This document shows, piece after piece, positions 1 to 6,224 of a stretch of 16,798 nucleotides of DNA. Each line of letters begins with the position of its first letter. Within the stretch, counting starts at the first letter, position 1. Made by a program: the position numbers and the translations under genes. The DNA is from Anaerolineales bacterium (GTDB lineage: Bacteria; Chloroflexota; Anaerolineae; Anaerolineales; Villigracilaceae). Location of the stretch: assembly GCA_025938055.1 (NCBI GenBank), contig JAICQC010000045.1, positions 1 to 16,798 on the forward strand, read 5' to 3'. Below the pieces are notes generated by a model that made no database searches, was not told the DNA's origin, and saw only the letters and a list, made by a program, of their open reading frames with translations.

Positions 1-2
1 CG

Positions 3-272
3 GTAGGCATGCTCGCGATTATGGATTTTAAGATCAAAGAGATTCGGCTCGCCCCAGGCGATTCCCTGCTACTTTTCACGGACGGTATCACCGATGCACG
101 CAGCCCCGATGAAGAGCAATTTGCTGAGCCGCGCCTGATCGAGGCAGCCATCTCCCCCGCCGCATCTGCGCAGGCGCGCATCGGGAATGTGATGAGCGCA
201 CTCGATGCACACATTGCCAGTCATGAACAATATGACGATGTGACATTGATGGCGGTGCAGAGGAAAGCCTAG
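3..272 (+). CDS. SpoIIE/RsbU-type PP2C serine phosphatase, C-terminal fragment
   Basis: The reading frame is open at the left edge, so only the last ~89 residues are visible; the ATG at 9 is probably internal. The fragment shows the signature end of the SpoIIE/PP2C-like phosphatase domain: a GDSLLLFTDGITDA segment, in which the Asp of TDG is a metal ligand in this family, and a closing QYDDVTLMAV segment matching the usual DDxTL metal-binding block. Such domains dephosphorylate anti-sigma factor antagonists or end larger sensor proteins (GAF/PAS/HAMP plus SpoIIE). What lies upstream cannot be seen, so the input domain is unknown. The family assignment is firm and the specific role is not. Confidence 0.85.
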   Translation, partial: VGMLAIMDFKIKEIRLAPGDSLLLFTDGITDARSPDEEQFAEPRLIEAAISPAASAQARIGNVMSALDAHIASHEQYDDVTLMAVQRKA

Positions 273-292
273 CGGTTATACAAAACAAATCA

Positions 293-393
293 TGTCATTC
301 TGAGCGGAGCGAAGAATCCCTAAGCTATTGAACCAAATTGTTCAACGGCTTGGGAGACCCTTCAGTCGAGGCAAATGCTCTTTCAGGGTGACA
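293..393. repeat. MITE-like imperfect hairpin element
   Basis: The ends are inverted: TGTCATTCTGA (293-303) against TCAGGGTGACA (383-393), pairing at 9 of 11 positions. The centre folds again, with TTGAAC (328-333) and GTTCAA (340-345) around a 6-nt loop, flanked by partly complementary CCCTAAGC and GCTTGGG. The left half, a TGTCATTCTGAGCGGAGCG-type sequence, resembles a dispersed repeat common in bacterial draft genomes. It encodes nothing and lies between the phosphatase gene and the radical SAM gene. Confidence 0.55.
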
Positions 394-413
394 TAGTTTT
401 GAGATTTTATTAC

Positions 414-442
414 TTGTAATTCCAGAATATTTGTTCTATAAT
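414..442 (+). promoter_or_regulatory. Sigma-70-type promoter of the radical SAM gene
   Basis: TTGTAA (414-419, 4 of 6 to TTGACA), a 17-bp spacer, and a perfect TATAAT (437-442). The usual start point 6-8 nt downstream falls on the ATG at 449, so the message should be leaderless or nearly so. No Shine-Dalgarno sequence is present. Confidence 0.7.
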
Positions 443-448
443 GAATGC

Positions 449-1669
449 ATGGACCAGCTCGAAACCCTCCAGTCACTTTCAGAGCAAATGGAGCTTGAAC
501 ACGCGGAGGAAACCCGCGCTTCGACTGTGGGCAGAGAGCCATCGCCCTCCGCTCACGATAGTCCCGGTGCTCTTCGGGAGCGCGATCCAGCCAAGCCCGC
601 GTGCTTCACGCCAAAGGAGAAACGAGCCGCATTTGTCCACCCTGCCCAACTCCCCAACGGCAAACAAGTCAAGCTATTAAAGACACTGCTCTCCTCTGCC
701 TGTGAGCGGGACTGCTATTATTGTCCCTTCCGGGCGGGACGCGACTTCCGCCGCGCCACCTTCAAGCCGCAAGAGTTTGCTGAGCTGTTCATGAAGCTGC
801 ACCAATCCAATATGGCGGAAGGCATATTCCTCAGCTCCGGGATTGCCGCGGGCGGGGCAAATACCCAGAATAAGATTCTTGATACTGCCGAGATCCTGCG
901 CAACAAGCTCGGATTCCGCGGGTACCTGCATCTCAAGATCATGCCTGGTGCTGAGAAGGGACAGGTCCTGCGCCTGATGCAGTTAGCTGACCGGGTGTCC
1001 ATCAACCTGGAAGCGCCCAATACCGAGCGGCTGGCAAAACTCGCTCCCAACAAGACTTTTATAGAAGAATTATTCCGTCCATTGAAATGGGTGGAAGAGA
1101 TCCGCCGGACCCAGCCCGCTCACAAGGGCTGGAATGGTCGCTGGCCCTCGACCGTCACGCAGTTCGTGGCGGGCGGCTCGGATGAAAGCGATCTGGAGTT
1201 GTTGACGACCACGGACTGGCTGATGAAGAACGTCCGTTTGCAGCGTGCCTATTTTTCGGCGTTCCATCCCATCTCGGATACACCCATGGAGAACAAGGCT
1301 GCCGTGGATCCCATCCGTGAACACCGCCTGTATCAGGCATCCTTTCTGCTGCGCGACTACGGCTTCGACCTGGAAGATATGCCTTTTGTAGACGATGGCA
1401 ACCTGCCTCTCGCTACCGACCCCAAGCTTGCCTGGGCACAACAAAACCTGCAGGGCAAGCCTGTGGAGATCAATAAAGCTGAACGCCACGAACTACTTCG
1501 TATTCCGGGGATCGGACCGAAAGGCGCAGATGCAATCCTGCGGGCGCGGCGGGTTGAAAAATTACATGATCTTGGTAGCTTGAAGAAGCTGGGCATCGTG
1601 ACGACACGTATCGCCCCCTTCATCCTGTTGGATGGCAGGCGCGCAAATACACAGTTATCTATGTTTTAG
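449..1669 (+). CDS. Putative DNA modification/repair radical SAM protein with C-terminal HhH
   Basis: This 406-residue protein matches the family usually named putative DNA modification/repair radical SAM protein (TIGR03916-like). The radical SAM cluster motif is Cys85-x3-Cys89-x2-Cys92 (CERDCYYC), followed by the family's GIFLSSG and HLKIMPGA segments. The end (about 345-395) is a helix-hairpin-helix, LLRIPGIGPKGADAI, typical of non-specific DNA binding. The open frame begins with TTG at 431, but ATG 449 fits better: it lies on the predicted transcription start and gives a usual N-terminus. In most genomes this gene pairs with a uracil-DNA-glycosylase-like partner; none is next to it here. 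The reaction is not established for the family. The AraC-type gene follows after 6 bp, suggesting co-transcription. Confidence 0.88.
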   Translation: MDQLETLQSLSEQMELEHAEETRASTVGREPSPSAHDSPGALRERDPAKPACFTPKEKRAAFVHPAQLPNGKQVKLLKTLLSSACERDCYYCPFRAGRDFRRATFKPQEFAELFMKLHQSNMAEGIFLSSGIAAGGANTQNKILDTAEILRNKLGFRGYLHLKIMPGAEKGQVLRLMQLADRVSINLEAPNTERLAKLAPNKTFIEELFRPLKWVEEIRRTQPAHKGWNGRWPSTVTQFVAGGSDESDLELLTTTDWLMKNVRLQRAYFSAFHPISDTPMENKAAVDPIREHRLYQASFLLRDYGFDLEDMPFVDDGNLPLATDPKLAWAQQNLQGKPVEINKAERHELLRIPGIGPKGADAILRARRVEKLHDLGSLKKLGIVTTRIAPFILLDGRRANTQLSMF

Positions 1670-1675
1670 TGTTTT

Positions 1676-2506
1676 ATGGGATCCAATCGATTCAGTATTC
1701 TCGCCCCGCCAGAAATCCTCAAGAGTGATGTAGAGTGTTTTCTTCTCCATGAGTTCAGCAGCGCAGAGGAAACTACCGTCAATGTATTTCCGAGCGCCAA
1801 ACCGGGGATTGTGTTTCATCACAATCAGGGGACTCCTGCAATTGAAAGCATCGTCATGCGGTCTGGGCACAGGTTCTCACCTTCAAGGTTGTTTTTGTAT
1901 GGACCGGGCATCGAATCAAGTCTCATGAATTTTGGAAAAGGTTCGTATGTGGTCATGCAAGTAGTTCTCAAGCCGCATGCTCTGAAAGTGCTCTTTGGAC
2001 TCAACGCGCTGATACTCAAACATTGTACGGTGGAGCTCAATGAGCTTGCAAACGAAGACCTCAGTGAACAATTGATTAACGCACCATGTGTACAGGACCA
2101 AGGTCTTCTGTTGACTAATTTCCTAATAGGCAAATTCAAACAGATGGAAACGAGGGACGAACTCGTAGAAGAAAGTTTGCGTCTCATTCAAAAGAGTAAC
2201 GGATTAATCACGGTAAGAAGTCTGTTGGAGCACCTGGATATATCAGAACGCCAGTTTGAACGAAGGTTCTCACAAACAGTGGGTATCTCTCCTTACTCTT
2301 ATATTCGCGTGAGACGATTCAATGAAGCGATTCGGCTGATGAAGACAAGGCAATGTGACACTCTCACTGAGATTGCCCACGCCTTAAACTTCTATGATCA
2401 ATCGCATTTCATTCGCGAGATCAAAGCGTTTACAGGTATTACTCCCAAGAGCATTACACAGAAGGCGGATGATTTCTATCTCAACCAGGCAGGCTATTCT
2501 TATTGA
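1676..2506 (+). CDS. AraC-family transcriptional regulator
   Basis: This 276-residue protein has the two-part AraC layout. The N-terminal ~160 residues form a ligand- or partner-sensing domain of the kind seen in AraC proteins with a DUF6597-like arm. The last ~100 residues carry two helix-turn-helix units: ITVRSLLEHLDISERQFERR (about 177-197), then DTLTEIAHALNFYDQSHFIR (about 226-246), ending in the family's FTGITPKS. The ATG at 1676 lies only 6 bp after the radical SAM stop and lacks a clear ribosome binding site, so translation probably depends on the upstream gene. A 17-bp hairpin separates it from the downstream reductase gene, which is a plausible target. The effector is unknown. Confidence 0.85.
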   Translation: MGSNRFSILAPPEILKSDVECFLLHEFSSAEETTVNVFPSAKPGIVFHHNQGTPAIESIVMRSGHRFSPSRLFLYGPGIESSLMNFGKGSYVVMQVVLKPHALKVLFGLNALILKHCTVELNELANEDLSEQLINAPCVQDQGLLLTNFLIGKFKQMETRDELVEESLRLIQKSNGLITVRSLLEHLDISERQFERRFSQTVGISPYSYIRVRRFNEAIRLMKTRQCDTLTEIAHALNFYDQSHFIREIKAFTGITPKSITQKADDFYLNQAGYSY

Positions 2507-2532
2507 AATGGCGCTTGTCTGTTTTTTACAAT

Positions 2533-2573
2533 CACAAAGGTGTCGGAAGATTTATACTTCTGACACCTTTGTG
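2533..2573. promoter_or_regulatory. 17-bp inverted repeat before the reductase gene
   Basis: Arms 2533-2549 and 2557-2573 are complementary over 17 bp with one G-T pair, around the loop ATTTATA. No T-tract follows, so it is a poor intrinsic terminator in either direction. It ends 14 bp before the ATG at 2588 and touches the GAGGAG ribosome binding site (2576-2581). It could be an operator, a translational hairpin or a dispersed repeat. Confidence 0.55.
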
Positions 2574-2587
2574 TTGAGGAGACTGAC

Positions 2588-3163
2588 ATGAGAAGTGTCG
2601 TAATGATCAATTGGGTCTCGATTGACGGTCTGTTTGCGGGTCCCAACGGAGAGATCGACTGGATCCTCCGGGACCCCGAAGTTGATAAAGCTCTCCGCGG
2701 TCCCAAAGCCGGTGAAACTGAGTCGGCAGATTCCGACATCATGCTGCTCGGCAATGTGACCTATACGATGTTCGAAAATTTCTGGCCGTCTATCGCCGGA
2801 GATTCTAACGCTCCTGAAGAACTGCACAAAATGGCAGATGAAGTCACTCGCATGACCAAGCTTGTCTTTTCTCGAACGAGGAAACAAGTAACTTGGAAGA
2901 ATTCCAAAATCATTAATGGCAATCTTGTAGGTGAAGTGCAAAAGCTAAAACAAGGTAAAGGAACACCCATCCTCATCTTTGGCAGCGGCACGATCGTACA
3001 GCAGCTTACCGATGCAGGCCTGATCGATGAATATTTTCTTGCAGTCACGCCAGTTGTGTTAGGAAAAGGAAAACCGTTGTTTCAAGATGTCAAAAAGCGA
3101 AATCTGAAGCTAGTAGAAGTGAGATACTTCGATTCTGGAAATGTACTGCTTCGTTATACCTGA
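2588..3163 (+). CDS. Dihydrofolate reductase-family (RibD C-terminal domain) protein
   Basis: This 191-residue single-domain protein has the RibD_C/DHFR-like fold. Visible family blocks are an N-terminal VSIDGLFAGPNGEIDWI segment, LLGNVTYTMFENFWP, a central KLVFSRT with W-K-N, LKQGKGTPILIFGSGTIVQQL for the NADPH-binding region, and LIDEYFLAVTPVVLGKGKPLF. Members are NADPH-dependent reductases of mostly unknown substrate; they are neither true folate enzymes nor riboflavin enzymes by default. The start has a good ribosome binding site (GAGGAGACTGAC before ATG). It ends 8 bp from the convergent LuxR-type gene with no terminator between them. Confidence 0.87.
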   Translation: MRSVVMINWVSIDGLFAGPNGEIDWILRDPEVDKALRGPKAGETESADSDIMLLGNVTYTMFENFWPSIAGDSNAPEELHKMADEVTRMTKLVFSRTRKQVTWKNSKIINGNLVGEVQKLKQGKGTPILIFGSGTIVQQLTDAGLIDEYFLAVTPVVLGKGKPLFQDVKKRNLKLVEVRYFDSGNVLLRYT

Positions 3164-3171
3164 ATCATCAA

Positions 3172-3738
3172 CTACAAAGCAATCCACCCTCCGCGCAGAC
3201 CTTCGCGCACGGCTTCGGTCCGATTCGTGACGTTCAACTTACCATAGATTGACGATACATGGAATTTGACCGTGTGCTCGCTGATACCCAGCGCCACCGC
3301 GATCTGTTTGTTTGCCAGTCCCTTGGCGAGCAAGCCTAATACTTCAGACTCTCGATCTGTGAGCGGACCGTGTGACAGCGGTTCGCTTTCGGATTCAAAT
3401 AACAGGGTGGATGTACCGACGATCAATCCCTGTGATAAAGCGTGGACCGCGGCGGTTAATTCTTCGGCAGAGGCATCCGTCGGCAGCACGCCCCAGACGC
3501 GGGAAAAGCGCCTCAATTCGCGGACGTTCATCTGGTCATCGCTGAGGAAGAGCGCGGCTGTGGAACTCAAGGCATTCGTCAACACAGACGCGCGCGAAGC
3601 CGACGTAATAACCACGTCGGCTTCCGAGTCTTCATCCAGGGAATCGTTCATTACCTTGATCGTCTCATCAGACGAAAGCAATGCCCGCAACCCCGCTTGC
3701 AGTGCTGGCGATGAAACATCCAAAAGAACTCGAATCAC
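3172..3738 (-). CDS. LuxR/NarL-type regulator with degenerate receiver domain
   Basis: The product has 188 residues. The C-terminal GerE helix-turn-helix (about 124-185) is intact: LTDRESEVLGLLAKGLANKQI, then the recognition-helix region GISEHTVKFHVSSIYGKL. The N-terminal ~105 residues resemble a response-regulator receiver, but the acidic pair after the first strand is reduced to one Asp (IRVLLDVSS). The phospho-acceptor position reads ITSAS with no Asp, and the conserved Lys position reads LPTDAS. Phosphorylation is therefore unlikely. The start is GTG at 3738, overlapping the protease stop as GTGA, with GAGAGGAA just upstream. The pair must be co-transcribed and translationally coupled. 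The gene may respond to protein interaction, but this is inference. Confidence 0.87.
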   Translation of the reverse strand: MIRVLLDVSSPALQAGLRALLSSDETIKVMNDSLDEDSEADVVITSASRASVLTNALSSTAALFLSDDQMNVRELRRFSRVWGVLPTDASAEELTAAVHALSQGLIVGTSTLLFESESEPLSHGPLTDRESEVLGLLAKGLANKQIAVALGISEHTVKFHVSSIYGKLNVTNRTEAVREGLRGGWIAL

Positions 3739-4637
3739 TTCCTCTCCCCTACCGTAACATTGACCGTTTCCGGACGTCCGCCGCGTAGCACTTCCAATGC
3801 AACGGATTTGCCCACCGTGTCACTGCCGAGCGCAGAGAAAAGATCGTCGGGGTCGCCCACGGGTTGACCGCTGACCGCCACGAGGATATCGCCAACCAGC
3901 AAGCCGCCCGTTTCGGCAGGTCCGCCTTCTTCGAGCCATAACACGAGTAAGCCATGTTCCTGTTCACGTTTGAGCGCCGTGCGTGCAGCTTCGGGGATCT
4001 CCACCGGCTGCGTGCGCACGCCGAGATAGCCGCGCTTGACCGAGCCGTGCGTTGCAAGCGCCTCCGCAACCCGCCACGCAACTTTGACGGGGATCGTCAG
4101 CGAGGAACCACGTGTAAGACCCGATGTATTCAACCCCAGCACTTCGCCTTCGGTGTTGATGAGCGGGCCACCGGAGAAGCCGGGATACGGTGTCGTCTCG
4201 GTGCGGATGTATTCATCAAGCATGCCGCCGCGGAAGGTTCGGGTGGGTCCGTTGATCGAGGTGACGATTCCCCATGATACTTCCATGATACCAGCCTGCA
4301 CTCTCGGTCGACCGAGCGCCATCACAAGCTGACCGACTTTTACATCCTCGGAAGTCTTCGCCGGGGTCAGGGCATTTTCAGTTACTCGCAAAACAGCCAG
4401 GTCTGAGCCGGGGTCACGACCGACGATTGTGGCTTTCAGGACGATACCGTCGAGCGCGCTGACCTTGATATCGTCCTCGCGTGTCACGACATGATCGGCG
4501 GTCAGCACAAGGTCTGCAGAGTACACGATCCCACTGGCGGGGTAACGCTTGCGGGCATCTACGGCAACGATGCTGGAGCCGGCTTTTTCAATTGCTGATG
4601 TCAAACCATTGGAAAATTCGGTGAAAGGGTTGAGCAT
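3735..4637 (-). CDS. HtrA/DegP-like serine protease with one PDZ domain, no signal peptide
   Basis: This 300-residue protein has a trypsin-like domain with a complete catalytic triad: His49 in LTADHVV, Asp79 in DPGSDLAVL, Ser155 in PGFSGGPL. One PDZ domain follows (about 203-297; GYLGV, then GGPAETGGLLVGDILVAVSG). The frame stays open to 4736, but ATG 4637 is chosen because AAGGAGAT lies 8 bases upstream and the extra N-terminus is not family-like. From this start there is no signal peptide or membrane anchor (MLNPFTEFSNGLTSA), unlike the usual periplasmic or anchored HtrA; it may be cytoplasmic or use another route. It overlaps the downstream regulator gene by 4 bp. Confidence 0.9.
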   Translation of the reverse strand: MLNPFTEFSNGLTSAIEKAGSSIVAVDARKRYPASGIVYSADLVLTADHVVTREDDIKVSALDGIVLKATIVGRDPGSDLAVLRVTENALTPAKTSEDVKVGQLVMALGRPRVQAGIMEVSWGIVTSINGPTRTFRGGMLDEYIRTETTPYPGFSGGPLINTEGEVLGLNTSGLTRGSSLTIPVKVAWRVAEALATHGSVKRGYLGVRTQPVEIPEAARTALKREQEHGLLVLWLEEGGPAETGGLLVGDILVAVSGQPVGDPDDLFSALGSDTVGKSVALEVLRGGRPETVNVTVGERK

Positions 4638-4653
4638 AGTGATCTCCTTTTTT

Positions 4654-4662
4654 ATCATAACA
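4654..4662 (-). promoter_or_regulatory. Possible extended -10 promoter of the protease-regulator operon
   Basis: On the minus strand the sequence reads TGTTATGAT, an extended -10 (TGn-TATGAT). It is followed by A residues and the AAGGAG site before ATG 4637. No matching -35 lies 16-18 bp upstream. The resulting leader would be very short, about 10 nt. Confidence 0.35.
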
Positions 4663-4723
4663 TTTTCTGTGTCAAGAGCGTAGATCGGCTTGTTGATTGA
4701 CAATCCCAGTGTAGCGGATTCAA

Positions 4724-4745
4724 ATCCTGCTGACATCAGCAGGAT
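4724..4745. promoter_or_regulatory. Perfect 10-bp-arm palindrome in the divergent intergenic region
   Basis: ATCCTGCTGA, CA, TCAGCAGGAT: 10-bp arms with a 2-bp centre. The gap is too short for a stable RNA hairpin loop, so a dimeric-regulator operator is the better reading. It lies about 65 bp upstream of the protease promoter and 160 bp upstream of the DUF58 start. The cognate regulator is unknown; the LuxR-type protein of the operon is one candidate. Confidence 0.4.
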
Positions 4746-4788
4746 AGGCAGTCATCGCCCTAGACGTTTGGGGAGGTATCCTATATCC

Positions 4789-4848
4789 AACCTTGCGAAT
4801 GTTATAGCTTGATGATTCTCATCCTTTCCAAAGAACCTGTGCAAGGTT
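4789..4848. repeat. Degenerate inverted pair of the AACCTTGCGAAGGTT repeat
   Basis: AACCTTGCGAATGTT (4789-4803) and AACCTGTGCAAGGTT (4834-4848) pair at 12 of 15 positions across a 30-nt gap. A further decayed half (AACCTTCACGAGATT) sits at 4874-4888. This matches the perfect pair at 8795-8855 in arm length and spacing. Confidence 0.5.
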
Positions 4849-4895
4849 CTCTCGTAACAGTTGTTTGCAAAAGAACCTTCACGAGATTTAAGGCA

Positions 4896-4901
4896 TATAA
4901 T
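4896..4901 (+). promoter_or_regulatory. -10 element of the DUF58-TgpA operon
   Basis: A perfect TATAAT is followed by CGAACT and the ATG at 4908, so the predicted transcription start coincides with the start codon. No good -35 is present at 16-18 bp, and no ribosome binding site precedes the ATG. The geometry is the same as that before the radical SAM gene. Confidence 0.6.
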
Positions 4902-4907
4902 CGAACT

Positions 4908-6224
4908 ATGAAAACCGCGGTCCGGTTGAACGCAAGAGTCTTCCCGGTGGTGGGAGCGCTGGCATTTCTGATGCAGATCATCGATCCCTCCCGCGTCTGG
5001 ATCATCCTGCTGATCGGAATCGGCGGGGCCTGGCTGATCTGCTGGTGGTGGGCGCGTGGGCTGGCGCGCTCCCTGCAATTCGAGCGTGAGATGCGCTTCG
5101 GCTGGGCGCAGGTCGGCGACAGGCTGGAAGAACGCTTTACACTCACGAACCAGTTCCTGCTTCCGGCGACGTGGGTAACATTGCACGACCACTCCACGCT
5201 GCCTGACCATTACGCCTCCGTTGCAACTGGCGTGGACGGCTCGAGCACGTCACAGTGGAAAGTGAGCACACGCTGCACGCGGCGCGGTGTGTACACAGTC
5301 GGCGGGACGACACTCGAGACCGGTGACCCGTTCGGCATGTACACCGTCATGTTGGAAGACTCCACATCCTCCACACTGGCTGTCATGCCGCCGGTGTTGT
5401 CGCTGCCGAAATTCCAAATCCCCTCCAGCGGCCGGGCGGGCGAAGGCAAGCCGCGCCGCCATGCTCTGCAGGAGACCATCAACACCTCGCACACGCGCGA
5501 GATGCAGCCGAACGACCCGATGCGCCTCATCCATTGGAAGACCACTGCACGGCAGGGTAGTTATCAGGGCGCAGGGAATAGCACGAACAAGTTCTTTGTG
5601 CGACAGTTCGAAGGCACACCCGCGGGGGATTGGTGGATCGTGCTCGATCTCGACAAAGAGACACAACTTGGCACAGGCTGGAATGCCACGGAAGAGCACG
5701 CCATCATCCTGGCATCATCGCTTGCCGCACAGGGATTGAATGAGGACCATCCCGTGGGGCTTTCGATCAACGGAGCTACACCCGAATGGCAACCGCCGCG
5801 CCGCAATGAATACCAGCTGCGTTCGCTGCTCAAGGCGCTGGCAGTTGCTGCTCCCTCCAAATTATCGCTGAAGGATTATATTCAGCGCGCAGGGCAATCG
5901 CTGAGCAGCCATTGCAGCCTACTGATCATCACCGCCAATGCGAATGCGGAATGGGCGCAATCGCTCCTGCCGCTGATGTGGCGCGGTGTGATCCCCACGG
6001 TGTTCCTGTTCGACCCGCTCTCGTTCGGCGGCAAGACGAATACAAAAGCACTCGCGGACGTTCTGCAGTCCATGAACATTCCCTGTCACGTGATTCCACG
6101 GGAACTGCTGGATAAGCCGCAGGCACGCCCGGGTCATGAGGGCGAATGGGAATGGCGCATCTCTGCGACAGGCAGGGCATTCGCCGTGCGCTCCGCGCAG
6201 GAAGAGTGGCGTGGGCTGGAATGA
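4908..6224 (+). CDS. DUF58 domain-containing membrane protein
   Basis: This 438-residue protein has two N-terminal membrane segments (about 12-26 and 28-46, the second ending in a Trp-rich stretch). A beta-rich region follows, then the DUF58 core with its signature REMQPNDPMRLIHWKTTAR, the family's GDxxRxIHWK-type motif. After it comes a von Willebrand A-like region with a WWIVLDLD strand. The frame can be extended upstream to 4809, but that stretch comes from repeat DNA, so ATG 4908 directly after the TATAAT is preferred. The stop overlaps the TgpA start (ATGA, 6221-6224), so the two are coupled. DUF58 proteins usually accompany a MoxR ATPase and a TgpA transglutaminase; the MoxR gene is not in this cluster. 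The biochemical role is not established. Confidence 0.88.
   Translation: MKTAVRLNARVFPVVGALAFLMQIIDPSRVWIILLIGIGGAWLICWWWARGLARSLQFEREMRFGWAQVGDRLEERFTLTNQFLLPATWVTLHDHSTLPDHYASVATGVDGSSTSQWKVSTRCTRRGVYTVGGTTLETGDPFGMYTVMLEDSTSSTLAVMPPVLSLPKFQIPSSGRAGEGKPRRHALQETINTSHTREMQPNDPMRLIHWKTTARQGSYQGAGNSTNKFFVRQFEGTPAGDWWIVLDLDKETQLGTGWNATEEHAIILASSLAAQGLNEDHPVGLSINGATPEWQPPRRNEYQLRSLLKALAVAAPSKLSLKDYIQRAGQSLSSHCSLLIITANANAEWAQSLLPLMWRGVIPTVFLFDPLSFGGKTNTKALADVLQSMNIPCHVIPRELLDKPQARPGHEGEWEWRISATGRAFAVRSAQEEWRGLE

Noticed and set aside
4711..4730. T-arm-like GGATTCAAATCC near the protease gene, as a tRNA remnant
   Set aside because: No five-pair T stem forms and no acceptor or anticodon arm is nearby; the similarity is too short.
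4638..4736. N-terminal extension of the HtrA protease (MSAGFESATLGLSINK)
   Set aside because: ATG 4637 has a strong ribosome binding site and the extension contains the predicted promoter and part of the palindrome.
4809..4907. N-terminal extension of the DUF58 protein
   Set aside because: The stretch comes from repeat DNA and lies upstream of the TATAAT promoter; ATG 4908 is preferred.
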